From: Eleginops maclovinus
Lineage: Eukaryota; Chordata; Actinopteri; Perciformes; Eleginopidae
Assembly: GCF_036324505.1 (NCBI RefSeq)
Contig: NC_086362.1
Location: 11,901,043 to 11,965,042 of the forward strand
Reading direction: 5' to 3'
Length of the DNA stretch: 64,000 nt
Shown: positions 11,252 to 25,900 of the stretch, one piece after another
How the letters are laid out: each line of letters begins with the position of its first letter
How positions within the stretch are numbered: the stretch's first letter is position 1
Made by a program: the position numbers and the translations under genes
The notes under the pieces: generated by a model
The model's database searches: none
What the model saw: only the letters and a program-made list of their open reading frames with translations
Told to the model about the DNA's origin: nothing

Positions 11252-14200
11252 TTTCCATCCTTTCTTCACAAAACCTATGAATTTGTCAGCTTTGTGTAGC
11301 ATAAAATGAAGCAGACAGAATTAGGTGAGGTGATAGGGACTCTCTGCCAGGAGAGAGAAGAGGAGGGGGAGGAGGGGTGAGAAATGTTGTATTCCTAACA
11401 AATGATCACAGTTTTAGAGCTCCCCTTGGTGGCATCTGGCAGTACTGCTCCAAGAGATTGGCTAATCCCTACAGAGTACATATGACAGGCAGGCAAGGAC
11501 GCTTGCCTTGACCTCTCATCAGTGCAACTCTCTCCCCGCAATTCACACACAATGTACCCCACCCAATGCACACATTGGTTAGTATAAGGAGCAAGGGATC
11601 CCTCACTCACATCCTCCCTCCCTTTGACATACGGATAAACTGTCATAGACATCTTGTACAGTTCAGCACTGATGACCATCATCCTCTGGGAGGCAAAGGG
11701 CAAATGCTGAAAGAAGTAGGGCAAAGACAAAGATGGAAACTCTGGTGTCAGGGTGTCTTTGGAGATGATAGATGTATCTGCACTGCACTAAAATAGAACA
11801 CATTGTGGAAGTAGGTCAAATATCTATATAATTGTGCGATGAAATTCAAGTCAGCATAAATCTAGCAGTTAAAGCAATTCAAGCACAATTCATACTTTAA
11901 ATAAAAACCCTCATTGTTCATTGTGCTGTATGGTCATATTGATTTTGGGATAACTTTTAGCTTTGACAACTGGAAATACCAGCCACAAGTCTGTTGAGAG
12001 TACCTTGAACAGAAACTAAAACCACTGGCGCCTGTGTTATTATGTTCCTACCCATTACTGTCATTACAGCATCTCAAAGTCAATCAATCACTTTGCGTGT
12101 GTGTGTTGCAGAGAGCAGCAGAGCAAGTGCATATCAGGTAGAGGCTGATGTTCTGTGGGAGTCTTGATGAATGTCTGGTAGTTAATGCATTGCCTTCAAA
12201 CATTAGATTTGCATACAGGTTCTAATAGCATTGCCAGCAGTGAGATGGGGACATCAAATCAAAGACGTGAGAGCAGCCAGCAGATGTTTTTATCAGCTCC
12301 TCCTGCATAATCACTACTCCCATGGCATTATAAGTTCAACCAGGAAACAGAGCAACTGTGCATTGTCTGGAACCCAAATAAGTTCTGATAAGACATGGAT
12401 GTAGAGTTACTGATGTAGTTCCAGTCAGTGCATGTATACAATGCTGTCAGGAGCAAAGTGCCTGATTGGACATGTTAGTTTGTAGCTATGACTCGCATAA
12501 GATGGTAAAACATTTTGAATCTGTAGTTTACTATAGTGTAGCTTGTTGTAATGGTATTTGTGTGACCTTTATAGATTGCAGAACAGTTTTTGTTCATGGC
12601 TTGTTATTTTATCGATATTCCGTGGCAGAAAACAACTGATATATAGTGTAGGAGCCGTTTATATGTATATGTCATGCTTCCAATTTACTGGAAAGATCAA
12701 ACTACACATATGTAAAGTAAGGCTAACTTTCCATGTAGACGATCACTGGAAACAGAACGGCCTCACATCATAGCGGCCCATCTGTACACTTAACATGGAC
12801 CAGCGTCCCAACGGACACCACAGGCAGTCAGAGGAAACATGAGACACACACTGGCAGAGGAAAGGAAGTGTGCGCTTGTACGTCTGTATTTTTGTTTGTT
12901 CATCAGAAGAAGAGAAAGTGAGAGGATGATTGTGTGCACAACAGAGTGGGAAATGAAGTGCAGTTCTGCTATCAGAGACTAAAGGAATATCAGAGCAGTG
13001 GGAGGATGGGGCGAGCACTGAAAGAGAGACAGTGGTTTGTTCTACTAAGGGAAGAAAAAACGGAAGCAGGCTTTCTTTTGTATTCCCCAATGTCACTTTA
13101 CAACCAGAAGATTCTACATCGACTGTGTCACAGAACTGGGCCAGAAGCTTAGCCAGCGTCAAAAAGAGAGAGAGACCTCTGAACTCAATATCTGTCGTTT
13201 TTCTATTCCCCTTTTTCTGTGTCAATGTCACCCTTTCCTCCCTTTTTACTCTCACTTACAGTATAATCAGTCCTCATGTCTCTGGCGGTCCCTCTCCTTC
13301 TATCTACCTTGATGTTTTTACACCTTGGATGCAGCTATTAGATTAACTAATGGATCAAACTCATTTAGTAATGTCTGTGCTCAATGCATGTTCAGCCCCC
13401 AGCCCACAGTCTAGTTGCAGAAGGCAAGCTTTGATCTTCATGGGAATCGAGTTCAGCAAAGGTCACTTTGAGAATTGCAATCTGTTAATCAGAATGTAAG
13501 TGACCACTATGAACCACATTAGAATCCACGGGGGCATCGTAGTTTTCGAGAAACTGGATTTCTTTGATTTACTTAGGGACAATACAGCCTCCAATATCTA
13601 TAAAGAAAGGAGTATATGGATGTTTGTTTTGCCCTAGCTCAGATTGATTTTAAAACACTACTGTTTCAACGTCAATAGGAAAACGTTCATATTTGCTCTT
13701 CTGCTATCCCATAATAGGACATGCTATTGTGTGAGCTTTCAACAACAGCAGGGCATTTTTATCTGAATAAGCAAACACAAGGAAGTAAGTTATCATGAGT
13801 AACACACGTATCAAAAGCAGCAGAATTAACCAGGTAGACTTATTGTCATTTATTATATTATGAAGGTGTTCCACATGAGGTGTGATCTTCTAAAAGCATA
13901 ACCCCTTTAAAAAAAAGATTCCTTTCCAAATGTGCTGTAGCTGTTTAGGCTCTTCATTCATCACCCAGTCACCGATATGTTGTAATCCCTGTTACTAAGA
14001 CATCACCATATTTAAGAAATCATGTTGTAAGTGGCAGCTCATGTTGAGGGAACAGCCACATTTATTTCACATGAGACGACAGAATGAGACTCCCACCCTC
14101 CCCCTTCAATCAATATGAAAGCCTGGACGCTCCCCACCTTTTTTCTCGTCCGTTATAGCTACTTGTCTCTCTCACTTGTTCAGATTATTCATCCATTTCA

Positions 14201-17200
14201 CCAAGCATTGATCAGCTGCAATAACCCTCCCTGCTCCTCATCCATCAGTCCATTCCTCATCTTCCTCCACTCTCATCCGACATTACTCCCAGAGGCAGCC
14301 ATTATTCCTAAGAGAGAACCAATCAATTCCCCTGCTGCTCCTCTTCCCCTCCCTTTCTCACTCATTTTCACCACGACTCCATGTCCATTTTTACCGGCAA
14401 CTTGTCACTTAGCAACTGTGTCTGCAATGCTGCTTGGTAGTGAATTGTTCCTGGTTCGAGTGCTCCAGTAGTTGCTTTACGCCTACCACCCAATGAGACC
14501 CCATTTAAATACTGTAATGTTGATTGATTGGAGAGAATGTCTGCCTGATTTACTGTATAGCAGTATTTATATTTATGCTTGCCTTATTTCTTTCTCCTGC
14601 TGTGTACGCAGAGGAAAGAAAAAGGAATGAAAAAAACTAGCAAGGGAATCACACCACAACCCACCATTTCCTGACCCCTTGCTTCTGCCATCCTGGAACA
14701 CACTACACCCATCGTCAAACTCCCTTTCTTTTCAACTATACACCTGTAAGGTTTCATGACTGCATTTTGCATGATAGTGATGCTATTACAGCACATTCAA
14801 TTCCAATACTAGTATCTCAATAAAGTCCTCACAGTGTGTTCAGAATGACTGATTGAAGCTATTGTGTCTAAATCGAAAATACCATGTATAGTGCTCGGCT
14901 TTGCAAACACATACAGCGACACGCCTTTATGGTGACGATAGACATTGCTATTGAAGACTGGCAGAAGTAGTGGATTTATTTGATGTACATAATGAGATGC
15001 TAACAACCCTGTAATCCTTCCTCAGTTCACGGCCACTGACATTTTAAGCAATCCTAATGTGCTCCAGCCGAGAGGAGGTGGGAGCACAGTCATTGTGCGT
15101 AAGTGGATGTGCTTTTCTTTTTTTCCGTACCCTTTTATTCTTTCCCCATGATGATCAGAGGTCAGCACCTGAAAGCCCAGCGTGAGCCTGTACACTGCTC
15201 GAGCTACAAACACCTCATGCTAATACATCAGCCGGGTTGTTTGATACCAACACTGAGAGGTTCTGTGCATTTGAGGGGAAAAAAGCTCATTTGCATCACA
15301 TTTCTAGCACATTAGCATATCCGCCCGCGTTCCCACACTCACTCACTCATCAGCCTCATTTGCCGCTACCTGCTCCAGCACTTTCATGTTTATTCATCCC
15401 TCTGTCTCTGAGACCTATAATCAGATAACAAATCTCTGTACCATTAGCACATTCAAACAGGTAATAAAATGCTAGTGAGACAAAAACGGCTAAAAGATGG
15501 GGGAAGAGATTATGGAAGAGAACAGACAATAATTACAGGCATCTTTAGCTGTTACCTGCATCCAAATCAGGAAGGTGTTCTTTGTACTCTTTGTTAGCTG
15601 TACCAAAGCATGTTTTCAATTACAAACAAGAAAACAGAATTAAAGCAAGCTAGATGGTGCTACTCTACTGTATAGGCTCAAAACTGGACCCACATGTACT
15701 TTAAGGTGATGGGGGGGACATGTCCTATGTTGTTATCATTTACTGCAGCTTAGTTTATTAGTCATCTTTACTGTATGAAAATTAAACTCAGCCATAGTGC
15801 TTGTTGCTAGACATTAATCTCCTCCTGATGTATTCTACGGAGAATGAGGGAGTCTGTCAGATATAGTCAAATAGAGGTGAGGACGAATGGTAGCACAACT
15901 AAAAAGGAATAAAAGTTTTTACCCTCACCATCATAGCACACAAAAAGAAAAATGGTGCCATTTTCATGCACACACAGACGCTCACACCCTCACTTGCTGT
16001 TTGTTTGCAGACTTCTCTTCACAGTAATTGCAGTGACATTTATATTTGCACCTGAAGCCTGTCTGCCGTTTTCCATTACTTCGAGCCAGATTAAGAGACA
16101 GGCTGTATGGCTGATGATTGGAATGAACACGAAACCAAATGTACCTGAAAGAGCTATTTTGAATCGAAGCCCAGACCTCCTCCATCCAACAGGGTCACTC
16201 ACAGTGTCTGTGATGCAGAAGAACACCCTATACACGGCACATGCATAAATACCAAGCAACACAGTATATGCTATGGATGCAGCCAACACAAATTGAGCTC
16301 ATATTTCAGGTACACATACAGTCTCTAATCATTAATTCAGGCTGGGAAATGTCTCCCTTGTGACAAATAGCACCCACGTCCCCTCCCCTCCCACCCAATA
16401 ACAGTATTCCACGATATCAGTTGCATCACTTATTTCTGACTTAAGTCCAAGATTTATAGGAACAAGATGATTAGTCTTAGACCTTTCTACGTTAAAGGAT
16501 AAATCTATCTGGACTGGGAATCTTGGCTCGACAGACTCATCCACTTTTCATTATATATATTCATTCAGCTTATTCACTGGTGGCTGTAGTTCAGTGACAT
16601 CCACCTTGACAAACACCCCATTTTACTTCTTTGCCAACTGTTACTGGCACTATGCAGATCTTCAGCAGGAGTTAAAGGATTTGTTTCGACTGTTTCAGCT
16701 GCCTGTGAAATGCACAGCTTTGCAAAACTCATAGTGAATCACACCGTTATTAGCATTAGCTCCTGACCTCACACTGAGAGAATTTTCTCTCAGAGGGCCC
16801 TTTGAGACAGTTGCAGCAGGAAGTTGTTTGTCTGGGCCTGTGGTGGTTTACACGACTGGGAGCTTAATTCTCCATCAGCAAACATCGCCATTCAAAGCAT
16901 TGTTCTCCCACATGGGTCAATTACAGAGATGGGGGTGTGCTGTCAAAGCAGGGCTTCCAGGCATTTTGGGTTTCAAGAAAAGTTAAAAGTAGAACAGTGC
17001 ATGGAAAAGGAAATGAGTAGTTCCATTTTGATACGACTGCATTCGTACTCTTCTTTAGGATCTACACTCCCAAGGATTCTCTTCTGTGGTCAGCCCGCTC
17101 TGTTCCCTCTAGCAACCACAACACCTTGTTTACTATTTATTAACAACAATAGAATAACACAATGTTTCTGCCCTATTGATCTTGACAATGGAGTCCCAGT

Positions 17201-19906
17201 TCATACAGTACGAGTTCTAACATGTATAAAATAAACTCCTCTCACTTTCAATGGCTCAGTTTGCTACACTTCTCTCCAGCCTGGCAGCTCACTCATGTAC
17301 CATTTTTTACATTGTACTCTTAAGATCTTGACTCCAGTGGATCTGTCTATGTAGACTTTCTTGTAATGCTATGATTGGGTATTTTGTTGCTGATAAGCTT
17401 GAAAGGAAAACATAATTTCCTCTAGCAACCCACTCATTTAATCAGGTCACCTCTGCATATCCCATTCCATTATATGTTTGTGCTATTCTAATGAAAATGA
17501 ACAAAGATAAACGTCCTTTATTCAGCAAATTCATGTTTTTTTAAATGCAACTTCGGTTTATATGCATCCCCTAAATTCATTTGTTTATTGGAAAGTCAAT
17601 ACCATCTGATATGCATGGCGAACTACTCAGGAGAATAACACATATGTTATATATCATATATGTTCACTCATTTGATAGGATAAAGCATACAATATTCCAA
17701 GATAACACTAAATGTAATCACTTATTTTAATTTCCAACAACCGTTTTACACCATCACTTCAATCCTATAAATTCAGACATCAGCATTTTTGAGGAATACA
17801 TTTTTTCACAACCATCCTTTTTTCCTGCCAAAGAGCTGATAGCATCCACACATTCCTTGAGGCATTTAATACATACACAATTAAAAATGTCTCACTTAAT
17901 AATCTCTCATTGTTTTACCCTGCTGTTTCACAGATAGTCATTCAGTGAGTTTAGAAAGGCTCACAATCATTGTCAACTTTGTAAGCCAACATTTGTTGTG
18001 TAAACAATCGCTAGGTTCCTATTTCTTAGAGCTTCCTGTCCTTCATATCTGTTCTTTGATGTGTCAGCTGTTGTTTTTCTTAACTCAGAGAGTAGTGCAA
18101 TATAGTGTAAATACATGAAATCACATCCACCACTGCATCTTATTCACCTAATTAATGCATAAGAGGATTCATTAGACATAATGTGTGGCCGGTGACAGCT
18201 TTTTACCATGACCTGGGATCAAAGAGTGGGTGTGCATGATGCTTCACAACTGCCAGTTCTCCCCATGAAGAGGACTTTGTTTATGGTTGCCACTTAGACT
18301 CTGCTCCTCTCAGTGATCCATCCCACACACAAACACCCACAGTACTACCTACTGTACATGCTCCAGGGACACACTCACACAATCAGAACCCATACTCAAA
18401 CATGAAACGCACACTTGCATGACTTAATACTTTTCTTCTACATTCACCCTTTTGAGTCAAAATCCTGCTGGGATCTACATCAGATATGGTCACCCACAGC
18501 AGCTCTCAACTTTTTAAATCAAACTCCACCCTGAAGGGAAACTCAGGGCAGATCTGAGTGATAGATCCTTTACCTTCTCACTGCATATACAGAATACACT
18601 GATAGAACCACCACTCAGTAGCAAGAACAGCAACACCGAGCTCATCGGCAGAGATAACAAGCATGAGCAATGACTGTTAGACTCAGTTTCTTTTCTGGAA
18701 AGCTTGGACTAGCAACACAATTGACATATCGCTGAACCAGAGACAGTAGAGTAACATTTTCTATGTGCAAAGAATCCCATCTTAGAAACACCTATTCATT
18801 TTTGAAAGTCAGAATGTGGAAGGTGTCACATGGGGCTTTGTTAATGATTTTTTTTCCCCCCCATTTCAGGTATCTGTTCCTCTTTCCAGGGACAACACAC
18901 ACTACTCTTTATTGTGTAAAATCACCTTAAGTTAACTAATGACTTTTTCATCTCCTTTTTAAGATGCTGCAGATATCGGAACCCTCAGTGAATACCTTTG
19001 TCTTTCTTTCTGCCCTTCTCTATCCTTTTTATGAATCTTTAAATGAATTATGTTTCCCTAAATCCCCCCAGTGACTTTACATCACTGGAAATGCACCATG
19101 GCTTTTACCACAATTGCCATTTTTACAATGCAATAATTATTGTTTTGTTTTCTCTTTCATATAAGACATTAACCCCTTAATGACTACTTGGGAAACATTT
19201 CTTAGATATGTGCACCTATTCAAGTCATCAAGACATGATTGGCCTCGCCCAGTACAAAAGGACTTCAATTTGAAATGGACTAGACCCCACCACCAGCCAA
19301 GCCGCTCACCTGATTAGCTTGTCAGATTGAATACTGACACTGATGTACTACTCCCTCTTCCCCTTCCCCACTCTAAACAAACTCCCCCATCAAAACTACC
19401 CAAATCCCCTCTGTGGAAGTTGATTTGCTAACTCTTGTCTCTTTTACTAACAACAAGCTTCAGAATTCTTCCAATTTGATTCTTTTCATTGGTGAATTTT
19501 CTTTTCCCTTACCTTTTTATGATTTCCAAAACTAACACTGTGTCATTCACGGAATGTGAACCATCTGTTGTTTTCTCTAATTAACTTGCGACTTACATAC
19601 TAACAAATGTATTGTTATCCTTTTATTCCTTTTCTGTTATTTAATTTGGTAGATTACCCCAAATATATAATTGCTTTCTTTATTTCTTTATTTGGATGTT
19701 TTACTATATAAACACTAGCACATATATTTATTTTGAATCATATATGAATATTAAATTAATATTTGTTAATGTAAAGAAAAGCTGGTTTCAAAAAGGCAAT
19801 TCTATTTTTTTTCTTTGCCACTTTTTTGGGGTTGAGGTGTGTTTTCTTAAGTTTAAGGTTGGTCATTATTATTTTTTCTTTCTCCTCCCCCTGTTTTCTC
19901 CTGAAG

Positions 19907-19951
19907 CACGCAGGCATTGGACACGCTATGGTAAACAAACTGCATTATATG
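19907..19951 (+). CDS. nrxn2: nrxn2 SS2 alternative microexon, 24 or 45 nt
   Basis: This is the splice-site-2 insert in LNS2. The acceptor is CTCCTGAAG|CACGCAGGC. Two in-frame donors follow, both ATG|GTA: ATG|GTAAAC after 19930 (24 nt, HAGIGHAM) and ATG|GTAGAT after 19951 (45 nt, HAGIGHAMVNKLHYM). Both lengths are multiples of three between phase-0 neighbours, so skipping, the short form and the long form all keep the frame. These match the known 8- and 15-residue SS2 inserts of alpha-neurexins. HAG and HYM fit neurexin-2 (neurexin-1 and -3 begin HSG). The insert sits in a loop near the LNS2 calcium site and is known to modulate partner binding. The exon is flanked by an upstream polypyrimidine tract and downstream UCUU/UCUAUU-like motifs, consistent with regulated neural splicing. 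Confidence 0.94.
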
Positions 19952-22900
19952 GTAGATATCATTCTAATTGTCTTATACTTTGGTTTGCCCTGGGTTTTCC
20001 GTTACCTCTTTCTATTCTGTTTGCTTTACTGAAAGTACAATCCGCCATCAATTCCAAGGTAGCTGAAAAACTCCACCTCTGTGTGTTTCTTTTAGCCCTC
20101 TCTATATGTTATGCTTTTTATTGCCATCCAGTCCTCCCCTTCCTGAAATAATTTCCGTGTTCATCCAAAGAGGTCTGCCCAAAATTACACAGATTTTACA
20201 TTTATTTAAATTGTTTTTGTTTTGCTTTATGTTTTGACCCTTTTTATTTGTATGTGTTTTACTTTGAACACTATCCGTATGAAGAAATAAAGAATCATAA
20301 TGCAAACAAGTTTTCTCAATTGAGTATTAGAAAATTACCTTTACTTTTTTTGTTAATCCCGGTTTCCCCCTGATTTATTTTCTTAGATTAACCCAATGAA
20401 TTGAGCGTACACAGCAGATTTCTCAGGGACACAAAAAGCCTACTCGAGTAACTCCAGTGAGAGGAAGTAAAGAAAACGGGCAGTGGTGATCCTCCTATGT
20501 TGGACCTGCTCAGCATTTAGTAACCTGTTACCTTGGTTGCCCATCCTGCGGTTTATGGAGTCATGGAGAGTATTTACAACTCTTGATTTAGAGCCTGAGG
20601 CCTTCTATAAAGTATGCCTCAAATGAGGGTTTGATCCCATTAGTGGCCTTAGCTTGATTAATCAACCAGATGGGACTGTTCTTAGACTTGCACTTGAACA
20701 CAGTGCTGGCCTTCCACACATGTGGGCACTTAATAAAGTGGTTAAATGTGTCATTGGGCCCTAATTGGGTGCATAAATGTAATTCAAGAGTACTGAAGGC
20801 CATAAATGAGACTAAAATGGCAAATGCAAGACACTCTTACAAGGATCTGATGTTAGTAGTCATGCTCAGCCTTACTTGCTTTCACTGGACACATCAATAT
20901 ATGAAGCTGTCTGGCCATTGATGCAGACCACAAAGGGAACTGCCTGAGAAAATCTGAGCTGTGTGCGATCGACCCCTCATTAACACTAACACTAACTTAT
21001 ATTATACTTTACTGGCCTCACCCCTTGCATGGAGAGACTTGAACCCTCTTCCTAATCTTATTTTGTTGTTTTTTTATATGCAGATTGCATTGAGTATATA
21101 TGTATATGTATATATCCTGGCTATCATATATACATACATATATCACATTTCCTAATATAATCAATATGGCCATGAAACATGTTAGCCACACCCTCTTGCT
21201 GTTTTATTTATTTGATTTTACTTTATTTGTTTTGTTTTTACTTTTTTAACTTCAAAATTAACTTACTAAAATGAATAATGACCTCACATGTTTTCTTGCT
21301 GAAACAAAAAAAGGGAAAAAGTAAAGAGGGGAGACATACATTAATTTTCTGGGTGAATAGAACATTGATGCCCCAAGGAGTAAATCTGCTAAATCCATCA
21401 TCACACATGCGTCGGAAGAAAGTGTTATGAGTCTGCTGAAAGCGTCTGTTTCTAGTGACTCTCTCAAGCTTACATTTGACAAAAATGAGGACACAATCTC
21501 AAGCTCACATCAGAAATAATGTCAGGAAATTCTAGTGCAATCATGTACGGGTACATATTTCTTCCATGTCTAACATGGAAAGTGATGCTGCGACACATCA
21601 CACCATTGGAATACTAAATGCTCTGTTCACCCAAGTCAGGGATGTCCTTTCTCCCCTCTCAATTTTCCCTATTCTTTAAAAAAAAAAAACCTCTCATTTC
21701 CATTGATTTCATCTGTGATTGGTGACATTGGTCCCATCCTGTCCCGCTTCCACCTTCACACCACCAGTATCCAGTGAGTGTATCCCTGCACCTGATGTGC
21801 ATGTTTCCATTGGTTAGAACCTATTCCTATCATCATACTCACGGGGAGAACATGCTGCCCAAGCCCCAGCGCGTGTCAGTCTGTTGAACACGTGGCTTTG
21901 TTGTCTAAACCTTTACATTGAAACCTCTTTTCCCATTTGTCTTGTGTTGTGGTGCCCAGCAATAACATTTCCTTCCTTTCTACTTTCCCATTTTGCTGCA
22001 TCGTGCCAGATGGTTTATTTGTTTTTATTTAATAGTCGGTCTGTTTGTGTTGTGTTTAATGGAATACTCCCCTCATCCGCACATTTTCCCTGTCATCTTT
22101 CCATTTAAGTGCATGGCTTGTGTGTCACCCTGTTAGCCTGGATGGATTCATTTTGTTTCCTCTTAACCAAAACAAACCCTTGCCCATGAAATAACACATT
22201 CAGTCCACATTTGGACCTGGTTTGAGCAATCAAATTTCAGAGGACTTTTAAAGAATCCTCACCTACTTATCACTGACTAAATTTACTAAAACAGTGTTAC
22301 TAATCTACTGTTTGAATCAAACCTTTGTTGTAACTGTACTAACAACCATTTTTGTGTCTGACTTTCCCTTACTTACAAAATTACTAACCGATTTTGTTCA
22401 CCCTCCAACCCTTTTAACTAGTTTCGGCACACAACTAAAAACTCCCCCTCTTTCTCTCCCCCTCCCCTTGACAATTGTCGCCAAACAACACTTGCCCCAG
22501 GCCTCCCAACCCCCTTTCATTTACTAACCTAGATATGTAGCTTAGTTAAAACTACATATTCCATATTTAGCTTTCAAACACAACCCCTCCTCATACAATA
22601 ACTTACTGAAATACGCGTTGACAAGCTGCCAGACACCTACTGAAGTCCACCGCTGGATGAGAAGCCCTTCTTTCTATTTCTCTTTTGAACATCCTTCCCT
22701 CCTGCGGGTCTGGCTTTGACCTGAGCTAATGTGGGGGCAATATGGTGCAAGATGGTAATGTGTGATCTATTATGATACGTGTGAGCGTTCAACTGTATAA
22801 TCTAAATATAACACATTGTTTCTCCCTGCAAAAGATCAAATGTAGTACCAACAAGGGTAAGTGATCTATTTTCAAGGTAAGCTTGCTCTTTTCTGCAAGA

Positions 22901-25900
22901 AATATGATGTTGAATAAACGAAGGTACTGATAAGTGCCTGTACCTGGACAAACTGTGCCACCTGACTTAAAAGTAGCTAACATAGAAACCACAACCCCTT
23001 ATTAAAATACAAATTAGATGCTGGAAATCATGACTGCCCTTGGTAAATTCCTTGATGATGTGTGCAGAAAGTGAGTCACACAAAGCTGATTGTTAGAGCT
23101 GAAATGGTAACGCTTCATATACCATAATGCGGGATGTATGGAATTTAGGCTTCAAGACTTGCTTTGATCGTTCTCTTCAAACCTTTAATATCATCTGGGT
23201 TCAGTGTGATGCTCTTCTTTATGGATAGCTTATGTACAGGACATGTTTTACCTTCAGCTCCCTTTTCCTTATTTGTTTTAATTCTGTTCAGCACTGAAGT
23301 GGCTACCAGAATCCTGAAAATAAGTGAAGACAATGGGTGAGCTGGATGATGGATGTAGATAATAAACGTTAGGAATAGTGTAAAATAGGTGATGTTTATA
23401 CAGGATTTGATTGTGTTATTGAGTTCTACATATGATATAGGTGTTGTCAGTAGTGTTCTAGTTGGAATCTTGTTGTTCTTTGATTGACACAGATTGAAGA
23501 GTGATATTCTTGTCGGATCGTTCAGTTGCCAAAAGCCTGCAGTCATGGAGCCAGTTATGGTCAATGAGGCTGTAACACGCTCAGCTGATCACACAGTAGG
23601 ACTCCACGAGGAGAACTGCTCCGACACACACTATATGTGAAGCCATATTACAAAAAGCGTTGTCCGTAGGTAGTTGAAGCTTTATGAGGAATAAACATAA
23701 ATGAGAAAGATGGATTTAACAAAGGGCTAAATTGATATCATAACATACATTTTAAAAATATTTCCAACACCGGGCTAAATTGGAATGCTTCCCATATGGT
23801 TTCATGGCTGTGTCAATCCCATTATAGTTAATCTATCTGTAAACAGCTCCAGACTGTGTTTTCTGTGATATCTGGGGCACACAGTTCAGCACAGATCAGC
23901 CAGCTATGTTTGGTTTATGTTTATACTGGGCTAAAGAGGTATTTGAAGAGCGGCGGAATAAAAAACAAGGAATCCAACAGGAGCGCCAGTGGGATTTGTG
24001 TGTTGTCGTATTGAAATGAGTTTATATTCAGTGTTGCTTGTTTGATTCAGGTGTTGGTGAACGATCGAGCCAGGCCACATTCTCAGATTTGAGTTTTGTC
24101 GACTTGATTCATTTCTGCATTTCCAGTAGAATTACGTTGTGTTTCTTGCGCTCAGGTCTCAGAAATCTTTTTTTCCAACTACAGTTTATTAAACACATTT
24201 TATTTAATACGCTAAATAACAACACTTACATTTTGGTTTTTTTCAAGCTTATTATTCAAGCTATGCAGCAAAGCTTTTAAGATGTGTATGTATTTTTGTA
24301 ATCTCTAAACAGTATGGCTTCCAGGCTAGCAGCATCAGGGTGTTTCTAGCAGCAACCTGTGATATCGTCACCCTTTTCCTCCTCTGGCCAGTGATGCAAG
24401 TGCCTGTAATATCCCCCAATGAGATGGGTGTGCATTCTGGTTGAAACAAAGTCTAGCTTGTTTTTGTGAATAATCACAAAGTCACCTCTTAGACATTTTG
24501 TTCTGCTTTTGTGTGTTTTTTACTATCAATGCCTGTTCTTATTTTAGATCTGTGTGGTTTTTGTATTGCCAATCTCTGATTACACAATGAATCAATGACT
24601 GTAATATGATTCCCCCTGGGATTTTGTTGATGCACTGCATAAATTAAAACCAATTTGAGTGGTGGAACCGGCACGGTTGGAGATGGCAAGAGAAAGAACA
24701 CTGTAAAAACAATGCCTGTCTCTAATTTCCCCTTTTTAGCTGGTCATTTTGTAGGTGTCTGGCAGCTAGCCAATGGTAGTCCTGCATGGCCCCAATGAGA
24801 AATCTACAGTTCACAAAATATTCCCTCAAATCCAAACAGCTTTGCTTGGCCATAAAACATGCTTAGCACTTAAGTCCACGTTTTGATTTCAGAAGATCTA
24901 CAGGTAATATGTCTACCGTTTGACATCCTACCTGAGAAGAGGTCATGGACCCCCCCCCCCTTGTTTCTTTCCCTTAGCTCCTTGACACTATAGGACAAAA
25001 GCATTTGCCCAGCTGAAAGCCTAATCCGAGATCTTCAAAGATGACCCCGACACACCAGCACATTCAACCGCGGATTCCTCATGCCAGATACATCTGGCAT
25101 ATACGATAGCTCTTTATCTCCAAGTAAACACAGCAGACATAAAAATGAGTTGCCCTGTTAAGAAGGGAAGTACAAAAAAATAACAAAAACAAAACTGTCA
25201 AGAAAAAGAGAAGACAAGCACTTAGCTGGGGCGACTGATCTGTTGAGTGCAGTTGCTAAGGTTACTTTGAGCCTAAGAGTGCTAAACCTCACATTGAGCC
25301 TTTTTTCTTGTTTATGTTTTTCTTCTAGGATAAATGCTATTTTCATAGATTGCGATTGTCTGTTCTCAAAGCCTGTCTCCTATCCCTAGATATAAGATGC
25401 AAAATGAAGTACTGCCAAATCTAACTGTAAATGATGGAAATATTAAGTTAGACCACTGATCAAATTAAGCTAACTTGTGCTAGCATGCTTTTGAGTTTCC
25501 AGTGGTAATGAAAAACAGATGGATGTGTACAAATCTCCCTGCAGTTCTATATTTAAGCAGTGTACACTTATGTCAAATAGCAGATGTTGAATCAGAGACA
25601 TAAGCACTTCACTTAGGCCACTCAGGACCGCTCTATTAGGATAATTGCACAAATGATTGGCCACTAAATGCAAAAAACAACATTGTTTTGCATCCTGTTT
25701 GTGTAGATGCATAGTTATGGCACTGATAGCAATACAGCTATAGTGATGTATGGCATGATAATACACAAGCCACACTTTTCTTATTGGCAGTGCAATTTGC
25801 CACTTTTTAATAGGTATAATGTTAAAAGACGAATGCTGGAAAAAGTGAGTGGAAGAAATCCTTATCCTTCACTCTTTTTTCAATTCATCATATCCCTTGT

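Noticed and set aside
12743..13255. 170-residue open frame on -, longest without a microsatellite
   Set aside because: No domain, no compositional difference from flanking intron and no supporting splice context; a frame of this size can occur by chance in 64 kb.
14400..14480. GGTTCGAG box resembling a tRNA T-arm
   Set aside because: No acceptor stem, D-arm or anticodon arm could be built around it.
19696..20151. 151-residue open frame on + spanning the SS2 microexon
   Set aside because: Only 19907-19951 is exon. The rest is T-rich intron giving Phe/Leu-rich translation; the true neurexin frame there is a different one (HAGIGHAM).
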